DNA from: Acidobacteriota bacterium
GTDB taxonomy: Bacteria; Acidobacteriota; Terriglobia; Terriglobales; Acidobacteriaceae
Length of the DNA stretch: 64,000 nt
Direction of reading: 5' to 3'
Assembly (NCBI GenBank): GCA_021800255.1
Contig: JAJYZC010000007.1
Coordinates: forward strand, 1-64,000
Shown: one piece after another, positions 30,288-39,361 of the stretch
Layout of the letters: every line of letters starts with the position of its first letter
Position numbering within the stretch: the stretch's first letter is position 1
Program-made: the position numbers and the translations under genes
Notes under the pieces: generated by a model
Seen by the model: only the letters and a program-made list of their open reading frames with translations
The model's database searches: none
What the model was told of the DNA's origin: nothing

Positions 30288-31184
30288 ATGAAAGGGATTG
30301 TACTTGCCGGCGGATCGGGGACGCGGCTGTATCCCGCGACGCATGTCGTGTCGAAGCAGCTTCTGCCCGTCTACAACAAGCCCATGATCTATTACGCGCT
30401 GAGCACGCTGATGCTGGCGGGCTTGCGCGAAATCCTCATCATCTCCACGCCGCAGGACACAGGGCGGTTCCGGGAGCTCGTGGGCGATGGGCGCAAGTGG
30501 GGAATCGGGATCGAGTACGCGGTGCAGCCGCGCCCGGAGGGGCTGGCGCAGGCCTTTCTGATCGGGAGGGATTTTGTCGGCGGGAGCCCCAGCGCGCTGA
30601 TTCTGGGCGACAACATCTTTTATGGACAGGGATTTTCACGGCAGCTTCAGACGGCGGCGCAGCTCACCGAGGGCGCGACGGTGTTTGCCTACCCGGTCGA
30701 GGACCCGGAACGGTATGGGGTGGTGGAGTTTGACGCGCAGGGACGCGCGGTGAGCTTGGAAGAAAAGCCCAAGGAGCCGAAGTCGCGGTACGCGGTGACG
30801 GGGTTGTACTTCTACGACCACCGGGCGCCGGAGATCGCAGCCACGTTGAAGCCCTCGGCGCGCGGAGAGCTGGAGATTACGGACCTCAACCGGCGCTACC
30901 TGGAGGCAGGGAAGCTGAATGTGGAGATTATGAGCCGGGGCATGGCCTGGCTGGATACGGGAACGCACGAGGCGCTGCTGGAGGCGGCGCTGTTTGTGCA
31001 CACCATCGAGCGCCGCCAGGGGTTGGACATCGCCTGCCCGGAGGAGATCGCCTACCGGCAGGGGTTCATCGGCGCCGAGCAACTGGAGGCGTTGGCGCAG
31101 CCGATTTTGAAGAGCGGCTACGGCCAATACCTGCTGGCGCTTCTCCGCGAGCCGTATTTTGCTGCCAAAGACAGGCAGGCGTGA
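30288..31184 (+). CDS. rfbA: Glucose-1-phosphate thymidylyltransferase
   Basis: 298 residues. RmlA makes dTDP-glucose, the substrate for RfbB, so the two adjacent genes catalyse the first two steps of dTDP-deoxysugar synthesis. The nucleotidyltransferase signature [20 protein letters not shown] and the conserved [23 protein letters not shown] and [10 protein letters not shown] motifs are all present. rfbC and rfbD are not in the window. Confidence 0.96.
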   Translation: MKGIVLAGGSGTRLYPATHVVSKQLLPVYNKPMIYYALSTLMLAGLREILIISTPQDTGRFRELVGDGRKWGIGIEYAVQPRPEGLAQAFLIGRDFVGGSPSALILGDNIFYGQGFSRQLQTAAQLTEGATVFAYPVEDPERYGVVEFDAQGRAVSLEEKPKEPKSRYAVTGLYFYDHRAPEIAATLKPSARGELEITDLNRRYLEAGKLNVEIMSRGMAWLDTGTHEALLEAALFVHTIERRQGLDIACPEEIAYRQGFIGAEQLEALAQPILKSGYGQYLLALLREPYFAAKDRQA

Positions 31185-31240
31185 GGGGCAAGTCAGCCTG
31201 CCGGCTTTGCAAGTCAACAGGCAGCGTGGGCGAGGGTTGA

Positions 31241-31642
31241 ATGGACGAACGATCACAGACGCGCCAGTTTTGGCTGAGGGTCCTGCTCGCGGTGGGGATG
31301 CTGTGGGGGTTTCTGCCCTTCGTGATGGTTCCGTTTATCACCAAGGGGCCGGGATTCACTGATTTTGACGTGGCGGCATCGATTTTGAACTCTCTGACGG
31401 TGCTTCCGGCGAGCGCGCTGGCCTTCTGGCATCGGCGGATTGCCTGCTTCTGGCTGAGCGTGAATGCGCTGCTGCTCCCGCTGGCTCTAATCACCTATAT
31501 TGAGCGCACGGGAAAGGCGAATGCGCTCATGATCGCCGAGGTCGCGGGTCCGGTTTTGCTTGCGCTCTGCCTGGATGTGATGGAAGGTCTGCGCTGGCCG
31601 GCGGCCACGAAGCCGCGCACGGCCAAGACGCAGCAGGGGTAG
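31241..31642 (+). CDS. Hypothetical membrane protein
   Basis: 133 residues with about four hydrophobic segments (FWLRVLLAVGMLWGFLPFVM, ILNSLTVLPASALAFW, CFWLSVNALLLPLALI, IAEVAGPVLLALCL) and a basic C-terminal tail, so an inner-membrane protein. Not recognised. It lies 56 bp after rfbA and may be cotranscribed, though nothing links it to sugar synthesis. Confidence 0.65.
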   Translation: MDERSQTRQFWLRVLLAVGMLWGFLPFVMVPFITKGPGFTDFDVAASILNSLTVLPASALAFWHRRIACFWLSVNALLLPLALITYIERTGKANALMIAEVAGPVLLALCLDVMEGLRWPAATKPRTAKTQQG

Positions 31643-31757
31643 GCGGGAACCGGGCCAGGGAGCGGTGGGCAGAGCATACCTGACGCCGCGCTGCGGATGG
31701 TATACTCACTTTTCAGGCGCCTGCTCGCGCCGCTATCTTCTGTTCCATGAGGTCGTT

Positions 31758-32504
31758 ATGTCCGGCCACTCGAAATGGGCCACCATCAAGCACAAGAAAG
31801 GCGCGCTGGACGCTAAGCGCGGCAAGATCTTCACCCGGCTCATCAAGGAAATCACCATTGCCGCCAGGGCCGGGGGCGATCCCGACGGCAATCCGCGGCT
31901 GCGCACGGCGATTCTGGCCGCCAAGGCCGAGAACATGCCGGCCGACAACATCAAGCGGGCCATCCAGCGCGGCACCGGAGAGCTGGAAGGCGCCACCTAT
32001 GAAGAGGCTGCGTTCGAGGGGTACGGACCGGGCGGTGTGGCGATTATCGTCGAGGTGCTGACGGACAACCGCAACCGCGCAGTCAGCGAAATCCGGCATA
32101 CCTTCGCCAAGAACGGCGGCAACCTGGGCGAGGCAGGATCGGTGAAGTTCATGTTCGCCAAGAAGGGGCTGATCGCGGTTGAAAAATCTGCGGCTACTGA
32201 AGAGCAGTTGATGGACATCGTGCTGGAGCATGGCGGCGAAGACCTGAGCGACGCCGGCGATACATGGGAGATCGTGACCGAGCCGGGCGCACACGAGAAG
32301 GTGGCGGAGGCGATCAAGGCGGCGGGGATTCCCACCGTGATGAGTGAAGTGACCATGGTGGCCTCGACCTATACCAAGCTCGAGGGCGCGGCGGCCGCCC
32401 AGATGATGCGGCTGCTGGAGGCTCTGGAAGAGTTGGACGACGTGCAGAACGTCTACTCGAACTTCGACATGGACGCCGAGCAGATGGAGCACGCCGCGGG
32501 ATGA
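31758..32504 (+). CDS. yebC: YebC/PmpR family protein
   Basis: 248 residues. The N-terminus MSGHSKWATIKHKKGALDAK is diagnostic. YebC family members act as transcriptional regulators (PmpR) or ribosome-associated factors relieving polyproline stalling. The conserved RGTGELEGATYEEAAFEGYG and VLTDNRNRAVSEIRHTFAK segments are intact, as is the acidic C-terminal domain. Start chosen at ATG 31758; an in-frame extension to 31665 has no similarity. A terminator-like hairpin follows the stop. Confidence 0.96.
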   Translation: MSGHSKWATIKHKKGALDAKRGKIFTRLIKEITIAARAGGDPDGNPRLRTAILAAKAENMPADNIKRAIQRGTGELEGATYEEAAFEGYGPGGVAIIVEVLTDNRNRAVSEIRHTFAKNGGNLGEAGSVKFMFAKKGLIAVEKSAATEEQLMDIVLEHGGEDLSDAGDTWEIVTEPGAHEKVAEAIKAAGIPTVMSEVTMVASTYTKLEGAAAAQMMRLLEALEELDDVQNVYSNFDMDAEQMEHAAG

Positions 32505-32519
32505 TGCCCTTTGATAAGG

Positions 32520-32554
32520 CGCCAGCGGCCGCCCGCGCGTGGCGGTCTTTTTTT
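32520..32554 (+). terminator. Possible intrinsic terminator after yebC
   Basis: A GC-rich stem (cgcca...tggcg, with further pairing in gcggccgcccgcgc) is followed by a run of eight T residues at about 32547-32554. It sits between the yebC stop and the start of the PagL-like gene. Confidence 0.55.
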
Positions 32555-32590
32555 GAGATTGAGAAAATACACAGGAGGGAAGGAAAAGCA

Positions 32591-33328
32591 TTGAGGCGAA
32601 CCCGGCGGTTGGTGTTGGCGATGTTGATGACGGTAACCGTGGCGGCCGGAGCCCAGGCGCCGGGCAACGCCGCAAAGGCCAGCGATGCGGCTAATCCCGT
32701 GGCCCAGGTCAGAAACGAGCAAAGTTGGGAGTACGGGCCGTTTGTAAATTGGGGATCAGGCGTTGGCAGCCGCTCGAATTTCAAATTCTTCTGGGGCGGA
32801 TTTGAGTTGGGCAAAGTGCTCACTCCTGTCGTCCATGCGCGCTTCCTCAGCGGCCAATTTGAGTTTGCCGGCAACATTATGCCGCTTTGGCAGGCCTACA
32901 CCCCGCCGCCGCACCTCGCGAATTACACCTGCGTCACGCCAAGCGGGCAGCCCTATACGTGCACTCTACCCACTGGTGGAGGAACGTTCCGCGGGGTGAG
33001 CCTGACGCCCGTGATTCTGCGCTGGAATTTTCTCACCCATTCGCGGCGGATTCAGCCCTGGTTTCAAGCGGCGGGGGGATTGATTTACACCACCCACAAA
33101 TTTCCGCCCAACATGCTGAGTAATCCGGCCTTGGGCATTGACGGCGGGACCTCGGTGTGGAACTTTGCGCCCCAGGGTGGTTTTGGAATTCATATTTTTA
33201 CCCGCGCCAAGCGGTCGATTGATCTCTGCGTGAGCGGCGTGCACATCTCCTCGGCGTCGCTGGGAGACCGCAACCCCGGCGTGAACGCCAGCGTCCAGGT
33301 GCAGGTAGGCTACACATTCTGGAAGTGA
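32591..33328 (+). CDS. PagL-like acyloxyacyl hydrolase (lipid A deacylase family)
   Basis: About 245 residues. A signal peptide (RRTRRLVLAMLMTVTVAAGA) precedes an outer-membrane beta-barrel of the PagL family, which removes the 3-O acyl chain from lipid A. The family's catalytic HxS is His218 and Ser220 (VHISSASLGDRNPG), and the chain ends in aromatic VQVGYTFWK. The position of the PagL catalytic Glu, twelve residues after Ser, is Asn232 (NPGVN), a variant I believe is common outside Pseudomonas. TTG 32591 has ggaggg upstream; a frame starting at ATG 32501 would run through the terminator. Confidence 0.72.
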   Translation: MRRTRRLVLAMLMTVTVAAGAQAPGNAAKASDAANPVAQVRNEQSWEYGPFVNWGSGVGSRSNFKFFWGGFELGKVLTPVVHARFLSGQFEFAGNIMPLWQAYTPPPHLANYTCVTPSGQPYTCTLPTGGGTFRGVSLTPVILRWNFLTHSRRIQPWFQAAGGLIYTTHKFPPNMLSNPALGIDGGTSVWNFAPQGGFGIHIFTRAKRSIDLCVSGVHISSASLGDRNPGVNASVQVQVGYTFWK

Positions 33329-33375
33329 AAAAACCTCCGAAAGTGAAAAACAGACACTGAGGGACTGAGAGACGG

Positions 33376-34317
33376 ATGAACGGGCCGGTGATCGAATGCG
33401 TTCCCAACTTCTCAGAGGGCGTGGATGCGCAGCGCGTGGAGGCGATCGTATCCGCGATGCGCGTGGAGGGGGTGCGGCTGCTCGATTGGTCGATGGATGG
33501 GGACCACAACCGCTCCGTGGTGACCATTGCGGGCGAGCCGGCGGGGGTGGTGGAAGCCGCGGTGCGCGGAGCAGGCAAGGCTGTGGAGTTGATCGACCTC
33601 ACCCGGCAGCGGGGGGTGCATCCCCGCATCGGCGCGGCGGACGTGATTCCATTCGTGCCCATTTCCGGCATCAAGCTGGAGCAATGCGTGCTGCTGGCGC
33701 GGCAGGCTGGGCAGGAGATATGGCGGCGGTTCGGAGTGCCGGTGTATTTTTACGAGGCGGCGGCGGCGCGGCCCGACCGGGCCAAACTCGAAGATGTGCG
33801 GCGTGGTCAGTTCGAGGGAATGCGGGAGGCGGTGCGCAATGACCCTTCGCGGCGGCCCGACTTGGGGGGGCCGGAACTGCACCCAACCGCAGGCGCCTGC
33901 GCGGTAGGGGCGCGCAAGTTCCTGGTGGCCTACAACATCTACTTCGACTCCTCAGACGTGGCCCAGGTGCGCGCCATTGCCCGTGAAATTCGCGCCGCCA
34001 CGGGCGGACTGAAGGGCGTAAAGGCCATGGGAGTGCTTGCCCGCGGGCGGGCGCAGCTCTCGATGAACATCACCGACTTTGCGGCTACGCCGGTCTCGCA
34101 GGTGTACAGCGCGGTTCAGAGCCTGGCGGCGCAACGCAGGATCGCGATCGCCGAGGGCGAGATCATCGGCCTGCTTCCTGAAGCTGCATGTGAGCGCAAA
34201 AGCGAGTGGATGCGTCAATTAAACGGATTCGACGAGCAGACCAAGGTCCTGGAGCGGCGGCTCAGCGTTCCGCTGCCGTGGCCGGACGAGGCGCGGGCGG
34301 CGCGTGGAGCGGCCTAG
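33376..34317 (+). CDS. ftcD: Glutamate formimidoyltransferase
   Basis: 313 residues. Transfers the formimino group of N-formimino-L-glutamate to tetrahydrofolate, the last step of one histidine degradation route. It matches the formiminotransferase domains only (ECVPNFSEGVDAQRV, DGDHNRSVVT, HPRIGAADVIPFVPI); the cyclodeaminase half found in mammalian FTCD is absent, as in many bacteria. No hut genes are nearby. ATG 33376 follows gggactgagag. Confidence 0.93.
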   Translation: MNGPVIECVPNFSEGVDAQRVEAIVSAMRVEGVRLLDWSMDGDHNRSVVTIAGEPAGVVEAAVRGAGKAVELIDLTRQRGVHPRIGAADVIPFVPISGIKLEQCVLLARQAGQEIWRRFGVPVYFYEAAAARPDRAKLEDVRRGQFEGMREAVRNDPSRRPDLGGPELHPTAGACAVGARKFLVAYNIYFDSSDVAQVRAIAREIRAATGGLKGVKAMGVLARGRAQLSMNITDFAATPVSQVYSAVQSLAAQRRIAIAEGEIIGLLPEAACERKSEWMRQLNGFDEQTKVLERRLSVPLPWPDEARAARGAA

Positions 34318-34430
34318 AGACAGGACTGGCGCGTAGAATGGAACGTGTGGCCGGGGAAGGATTTAGGTTTGCCGGCGCCTGGAATGGGCCTGGAAAGGCT
34401 TGGCGGCCGGCGGGTTTGAGGAGGTGGAAA

Positions 34431-35384
34431 TTGGTAAAAGCGATGGTTAAGTTCTCGGTAGCGCCCTTGCTGCTGCTGGCGGCCACGGCGGCGCTGGCAT
34501 CGCAGTTGTCTACTGACGCTGACTCGACGGTTCCTCACAACGTTCAGCAACTGGTGGTTATCGACTACCAGGCGATGGAGAATTCGCCGACCGCGATGCA
34601 ATTGCGCAACAAGGTCATGCCGCCGGAGCTCAAGCAACTGCAAACGGCGCTGGAGAAGTCGGGCCTGAACGACAACTACGACGTGGATCAACTGGCGTTC
34701 GTGCTGTTCAGCGCCTCGCCCACGAGCAAGACTTTGTACACCGTGGGTATCGCCGAGGGCGAGTTCTCTGAGCCGCGCATTGTGGCCAACTTCACGAAGC
34801 TGAAGATCAAACCCATAAAGCTGCGCACCAACAGCATCTATCCGATGACCAAATCGGGCATGGTGCTCTGCTTCGTGGATCCCTCGACCCTGGTGTTCGG
34901 CGATAAAGACGCGGTGGAGAAGGCTTTGAACGCCCGCGACGGGTTAGCCCCCAACGTACTCACCAACAACGCCATGATGAGCGCCATGCAGAGCGTGGAC
35001 TCCGCGTCGCTGTGGAGCATCCTGGACGCCAAGGGGACGCAGACAATGATGAGCCAGTTGCTGGGCCAGGCCGGCTCGGTGACCAACTATAAGGCGGTGA
35101 AAGACCGGCTGCAGAGCAGTTGGTATTCCATGAACTTTCAGAGCGGGGTGCAGTTCAACCTGACCATCTCCACCGGCGATGCGTTTACGGCCGCCACGAT
35201 GTCATCGCTGTTGAGCGCGGCCATACTGGTGCGCGAGATGACCAGCACGGCTGCGGAGAAAAATGCTCTCAGCGCGACCACCGTCTCATCCAACGCGGGC
35301 CAGCTTACGATCCACTTCTCGAGCAGCGATACCGATTTCAGCAGCCTGTTGCAGTCGCCGCTCTTCCATAGCGTGGTGCAATAG
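34431..35384 (+). CDS. Secreted hypothetical protein
   Basis: About 317 residues. A signal peptide (FSVAPLLLLAATAALAS) precedes a domain of mixed alpha/beta character with no transmembrane segment. Recurrent phrases include LVVIDYQAMENSPTAMQLRN, VDQLAFVLFSAS and CFVDPSTLVFGDKDAVEKAL, which resemble surface-exposed acidobacterial proteins of unknown role. TTG 34431 has gaggagg 7 bp upstream; ATG 34443 is the alternative. The frame further upstream overlaps ftcD and is not credible. Confidence 0.68.
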   Translation: MVKAMVKFSVAPLLLLAATAALASQLSTDADSTVPHNVQQLVVIDYQAMENSPTAMQLRNKVMPPELKQLQTALEKSGLNDNYDVDQLAFVLFSASPTSKTLYTVGIAEGEFSEPRIVANFTKLKIKPIKLRTNSIYPMTKSGMVLCFVDPSTLVFGDKDAVEKALNARDGLAPNVLTNNAMMSAMQSVDSASLWSILDAKGTQTMMSQLLGQAGSVTNYKAVKDRLQSSWYSMNFQSGVQFNLTISTGDAFTAATMSSLLSAAILVREMTSTAAEKNALSATTVSSNAGQLTIHFSSSDTDFSSLLQSPLFHSVVQ

Positions 35385-35536
35385 GTCTCTGTCAGCCTAG
35401 TTTTGCACCGCTTGCCGGCGGCCAGGTCTCTGTTTAGGACCTGGGAAGCCACGCGACTGCCTTTTTACCGCGCACCGGACATCTCTCTTGCAGGAGCCAA
35501 TAGTCCTCGCTGGGACCCGCCACGCGCCGGCCCATC

Positions 35537-37450
35537 CTACCTCACCTTGAGCACGATGATGGTCTCGTCGTCGAAGCGATCCTGCGCGCCTTGGAAGCGG
35601 GTGACGCCGCCGAGGATGGCATCGGCAATCTCCTCAGACGGACGGCTGCGATGAGCGCAAAGCAAGCCGGAGAGACGCTCCTCGCCGTACATCTCTTCGC
35701 GCTCGTTCTCAGCATCCAGAATTCCATCCGAGACGAAGACGATGACGTCGCCGGGTTGAGCGGCGACCCGGTGTTCGTCGTAGACGGCATTGGAAAACAT
35801 GCCCAGGGGAAAGCCCTCGGCGGGGATGGTGAGCGACTCCCACCCCGCCGAATCTGGACCGTCCGGCGAAGACCCTGGTTTTGCATCCCAGCGGCGAAGA
35901 CCTTCCGTGGTGGGACCCGGCCGCGCGGCGCGGCAGACGATGGGCTGGACGGCGCCCGAGTTGGCTACCTCGAGGGTGCGTTCCTCGTCGTTCCAGAGCG
36001 CGAAGAGCATGGTCACGTACTGGGAGTCGAGCTTGCGTTCCTGGAGGGCGCTGTTGAGCAGGGCGAGCATTTGCGCGGGCGGAGGCTGCTGCTGCGCGGC
36101 AGAGCGCATGATGCCGCTGAGGAGCGCGGCGAAGAGGGCTGCGGGCGCGCCCTTGCCGCTGACGTCGCCGAGCATAATCGCGGTGCGGCCGGGGCCGTAG
36201 TCTACAAAGTCGTAAAGGTCGCCGCCGATAGTGCGCGCCGGCAGGAAGCGGGCGGCAATCTCAGCGTGGCTATGCGCGGGCGGCGCGCCCGGCAGCAGAC
36301 GGAGCTGGACTTCGCGGGCCATCGATAGGTCGCGCTCAAGCTGCTGCTCCTGGCTGCGCACGGCCTGGTAAAGCCGGGCATTCTCGATGGCGATGGCCAC
36401 CTGCGCGCCCAGCGTGGCCAGCATGCGCTCGTGAGTTTCATTGAAAAAGGCAGGGCGGGTGTGTTCGAGATCGAGTACGCCGATGATGCGTCCCTTGTAA
36501 AAAAGGGGCACCACCAGCTCCGAGCTGGTTTCAGGGTTGACGGCTAGGTAACGCGGGTCCTTGTGAACATCGGGGACATTGATCGGGCGCCACTCGCGCA
36601 CGGCTGCTCCCACCAGGCCGGTGTCGATGGGGATGCGGCGCATGGGGGCGTGGGCGTGGCCGAACCGCCAGGCGTAGCGCGTGACCAGCGTTGTTCCTTT
36701 CTCGTCGAGCAGCATGAGGGAAAACATTTGGTAGTCGATGATGCGGCGCAGGAGTTGGCCGATGCGCTCAAGCAGCGGATTGAGGTCGAGAATAGAGGCC
36801 AGCTCGGCGGAGATCTCGTTGAGCACCTCCAGAGTTTGCGCTTGCCGCGAGACACGCGCATAGAGGCGCGCGTTCTCAATGGCCTGGGCGATGCGCGAGG
36901 CGGTGAGGGTGAGCAGATGCAGGTGTTCGGGACGAAAGAAGCCGGTCTGCTCGCTTTCGAGATCGATGACGCCAATCAGACGGTTTTTAGCGATAAGGGG
37001 TACGGCCAGCTCAGAGCGGACCTCCGGGTTGGCGCTGATGTAGCTGGGTTCTGTGGTGACGTCATTGATGAGCAAGGGCTGGCGCGTAAGCGCGACCTGG
37101 CCGGCGATGCCCTTGCCCACAGGAATCCGCATCCGCTCCACCTGGGGCGTGTGGCCGATCTGGAACCTCATGCGCAGCTCGCGCGTGCGCTCGTTGAGCA
37201 GGAAGATGGCGAAGATGCGGTAAGGGATAACCGCGCGCACCAGCTCGGAGGTGCGGCTGAGGAGGGTTTCAAGATCGAGCGTTGTGTTCAGGGCGTCGCT
37301 CAGCTTCATCAGATAGGCAGCGTCGGCGGGCTCGGTGTGTGAGTTAGCGGGATCGAGGGGCACGGGTGCGGCGGGGCGGTAATCGCCTTCGAGGTCTTGC
37401 GCCGCTGGTTGGCGGGCCGGCTCTGGAGCGGGGTTTGCGTCTTTAGGCAT
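35537..37450 (-). CDS. GAF-GAF-PP2C (SpoIIE/RsbU-type) serine phosphatase
   Basis: About 637 residues. Two GAF domains (about 60-205 and 225-380; ELAVPLIAKNRLIGVIDLES and ELVVPLFYKGRIIGVLDLEH) are followed by a coiled-coil linker and a PP2C/SpoIIE phosphatase domain (about 415-635) with IGGDLYDFVDY and LGDVSGKGAPAAL, the Mn-binding acidic residues. Such proteins dephosphorylate anti-sigma antagonists in response to small ligands. No anti-sigma kinase or antagonist gene is adjacent. ATG 37450; an extension to 37597 is unsupported. Confidence 0.92.
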   Translation of the reverse strand: MPKDANPAPEPARQPAAQDLEGDYRPAAPVPLDPANSHTEPADAAYLMKLSDALNTTLDLETLLSRTSELVRAVIPYRIFAIFLLNERTRELRMRFQIGHTPQVERMRIPVGKGIAGQVALTRQPLLINDVTTEPSYISANPEVRSELAVPLIAKNRLIGVIDLESEQTGFFRPEHLHLLTLTASRIAQAIENARLYARVSRQAQTLEVLNEISAELASILDLNPLLERIGQLLRRIIDYQMFSLMLLDEKGTTLVTRYAWRFGHAHAPMRRIPIDTGLVGAAVREWRPINVPDVHKDPRYLAVNPETSSELVVPLFYKGRIIGVLDLEHTRPAFFNETHERMLATLGAQVAIAIENARLYQAVRSQEQQLERDLSMAREVQLRLLPGAPPAHSHAEIAARFLPARTIGGDLYDFVDYGPGRTAIMLGDVSGKGAPAALFAALLSGIMRSAAQQQPPPAQMLALLNSALQERKLDSQYVTMLFALWNDEERTLEVANSGAVQPIVCRAARPGPTTEGLRRWDAKPGSSPDGPDSAGWESLTIPAEGFPLGMFSNAVYDEHRVAAQPGDVIVFVSDGILDAENEREEMYGEERLSGLLCAHRSRPSEEIADAILGGVTRFQGAQDRFDDETIIVLKVR

Positions 37451-37786
37451 CGGGGTGATTGTAGCGGAAAAGCGGGCTTGTGCGAATCTGCGGCATGGCC
37501 CTATTGCGCTGGAGCTCCGGCCCTGTGCGTAAACGACCGCCGTTTTTGATTGACGATGTGGACGGCCATCACAAACGTTCCCAAGCGGCGGGCGCAATGA
37601 TAGTGGAAGGGCTGCACGTGCTCGTCTACGCCAAATTCCATCTCACTTCGCTCGATTTGGATGGCCAGTTTTCGCGCCCCTACCGGATTTTTCGCCTGAA
37701 GATTGCTGCTCCCGTGCCGCGCGCCCGCAGGCAGGGTAAACAAAAGCAGCGGTTTCTCCCGCTCCGGATCCCTGTTCCCTGATTTT
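37451..37786. other. Intergenic region, no gene recognised
   Basis: Between the GAF-PP2C gene and deoC, both on the minus strand. Short open frames occur on both strands (about 100 residues at most) but have no recognisable motif or credible ribosome-binding site. Confidence 0.4.
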
Positions 37787-38542
37787 TCACGCCGCGCCCA
37801 GCTCGCGGAGGATGGGGACCGAGGCGGAGGTGCTGATGCGATTGGCGCCGGCTTCAAGCAGGGCGCGGACCTCGGCAAGAGAACCAATGCCGCCGGCGGC
37901 CAGGACGCCGCAGCGTGCTCCGGCTACACCGCGCAGCAGGGCAACGTCGGCGGGCGTTGCGCCGCCGGAAACAAAGCCGGTAGAGGTGACGATGAAGCCT
38001 GCCCCTGCCTGGATGGCGATCTCAGCGGCGCGCAGTTTTTCCTCCATGGTGAGCAGGGCGGCTTCAAGGATCACCTTCAAGAGAACGCCGTGCTCGTGGG
38101 CCACGCCGCTGGCGGCTTGGATGGAATGCTGGACGGCCTGGTGGTTGCCGCTCTTGAGCTGGCCGATGGGAATCACCAGGCCCAGCTCGCGGGCGCCGAG
38201 GCGAATGACGGCGGAAGCCTCTTGACGGAGGGTGGAGACAAGGGAAGCGCCCAAGGGAAAGCCGATCACGGCGCCGGCCGGAATGCCCGTGCCGGTAAGC
38301 GCGGCGGCGGCGGTGGAAGTCCATGCGGGGTTGACCATGACGCAAGCGAAGCGGTAACGGATGGCCTCGGCGCAGAGGGTTTCGATCTGTGCGCGCGTGG
38401 CGGCGGGGTTGAGCAGGGAGTGGTCGATGATCGCGGCCAGCGATTGCCAATTCGAGAGCGCCTGGGCGGTGAAGGCGGCCGCGTCGAAGCTGCCATGATC
38501 GAACTCAAGGTCCAAATTATCGATTGGCGCGATCCCTATCAT
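37787..38542 (-). CDS. deoC: DeoC-like protein lacking aldolase catalytic residues
   Basis: 251 residues, clearly of the deoxyribose-phosphate aldolase family by fold motifs: IIDHSLLNP, VNPAWTSTAAAALTG, VIGFPLGAS, KVILEAALLTMEEK, TSTGFVSGGATPADVALLR and AAGGIGS. The mechanistic residues are missing. The Schiff-base Lys in the family motif vKTSTGF is Val185, the second Lys of VKAAGGIR is Leu214, its Arg is Gly220, and the Asp of the eVDMV segment is Gly121. It is probably a pseudoenzyme or has a changed function. The reading frame is intact. ATG 38542 chosen; the frame upstream is unsupported. Confidence 0.85.
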   Translation of the reverse strand: MIGIAPIDNLDLEFDHGSFDAAAFTAQALSNWQSLAAIIDHSLLNPAATRAQIETLCAEAIRYRFACVMVNPAWTSTAAAALTGTGIPAGAVIGFPLGASLVSTLRQEASAVIRLGARELGLVIPIGQLKSGNHQAVQHSIQAASGVAHEHGVLLKVILEAALLTMEEKLRAAEIAIQAGAGFIVTSTGFVSGGATPADVALLRGVAGARCGVLAAGGIGSLAEVRALLEAGANRISTSASVPILRELGAA

Positions 38543-38679
38543 CGGCAATGTCCCTAACGTAAACCCAGCGCGGTCCCCAGTCCGATTACCGGGCCGGCTC
38601 CGAATCTCGAGTTCCGGGAGTCGAGTATAGAACCAGTGGGAGCCGCTGGCCAAGCCGGCAGCGAGCCTGCCGCGGGCTG

Positions 38680-39225
38680 CTACTCCGGTTGGCCGGGGTC
38701 GAGGATGCAGATGTCGGGCAGGTTGCGATAGCGTTCGCCGTAGTCCATCCCGTAACCGATGACGAAAAGGTTGGGAATGGAGAATCCCACGTAATCGGCC
38801 TCGATGGGCTCGATGCGGCGCGAGGGCTTGTCGAGGAGGGTGGCGATGCGCAGGGTCTTCGGCCGCTGCTGGAGAAAGAGCTTGCGCAGGTAGGCGAGCG
38901 TGAGACCGGTGTCGAGGATGTCCTCGACAATCAGCACGTTCTTGCCCTCGATGGGCTGGTCGAGGTCCTTGATGAGCTTCACGGCGCCGGAGGAGCGCAG
39001 CCCGTTGCCGTAGCTGGAGGTAGCCACAAAGTCGTAGGTGGCGTCAGCCTGAATGGCGCGCGAAAGGTCCACGAGAAAAAATGCGGCGCCTTTGAGCACG
39101 CCCACCATAACCAGTTTTTCGCCGTGCAGGTCGCGGGTGATCTCAGCGCCCATCTCGGCCACGCGCTCGGCGATCTGCTGGCGGGAGTAGAGGATTTCTA
39201 GGCCCTGACAGGTCACGGTAGCCAT
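38680..39225 (-). CDS. hpt: Hypoxanthine phosphoribosyltransferase
   Basis: About 181 residues. Salvages hypoxanthine and guanine using PRPP. The PRPP-binding motif is VLIVEDILDTGLTL, and the N-terminal VGVLKGAAFFLVDL and C-terminal DYVGFSIPNLFVIGYGMDY are characteristic. ATG 39225 is preferred; a GTG two codons upstream is possible. It is divergent from lgt. Confidence 0.95.
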   Translation of the reverse strand: MATVTCQGLEILYSRQQIAERVAEMGAEITRDLHGEKLVMVGVLKGAAFFLVDLSRAIQADATYDFVATSSYGNGLRSSGAVKLIKDLDQPIEGKNVLIVEDILDTGLTLAYLRKLFLQQRPKTLRIATLLDKPSRRIEPIEADYVGFSIPNLFVIGYGMDYGERYRNLPDICILDPGQPE

Positions 39226-39361
39226 GCACACAGTATCGCGCGAAGGTCAAGCGGACGCGAATGTGCAAATCAAGGGTGAAAATTAGCCGTGTAGATCGAG
39301 GCAATAATTACGGAGGGGCGCGGCCGGCGGGGCAGGGCGGCGCGTCTATACTGGAAGAGCA

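Noticed and set aside
37480-37782. 100-codon plus-strand frame between the PP2C and deoC genes
   Set aside because: No homology, no convincing start site, overlapped by an equally open antisense frame.
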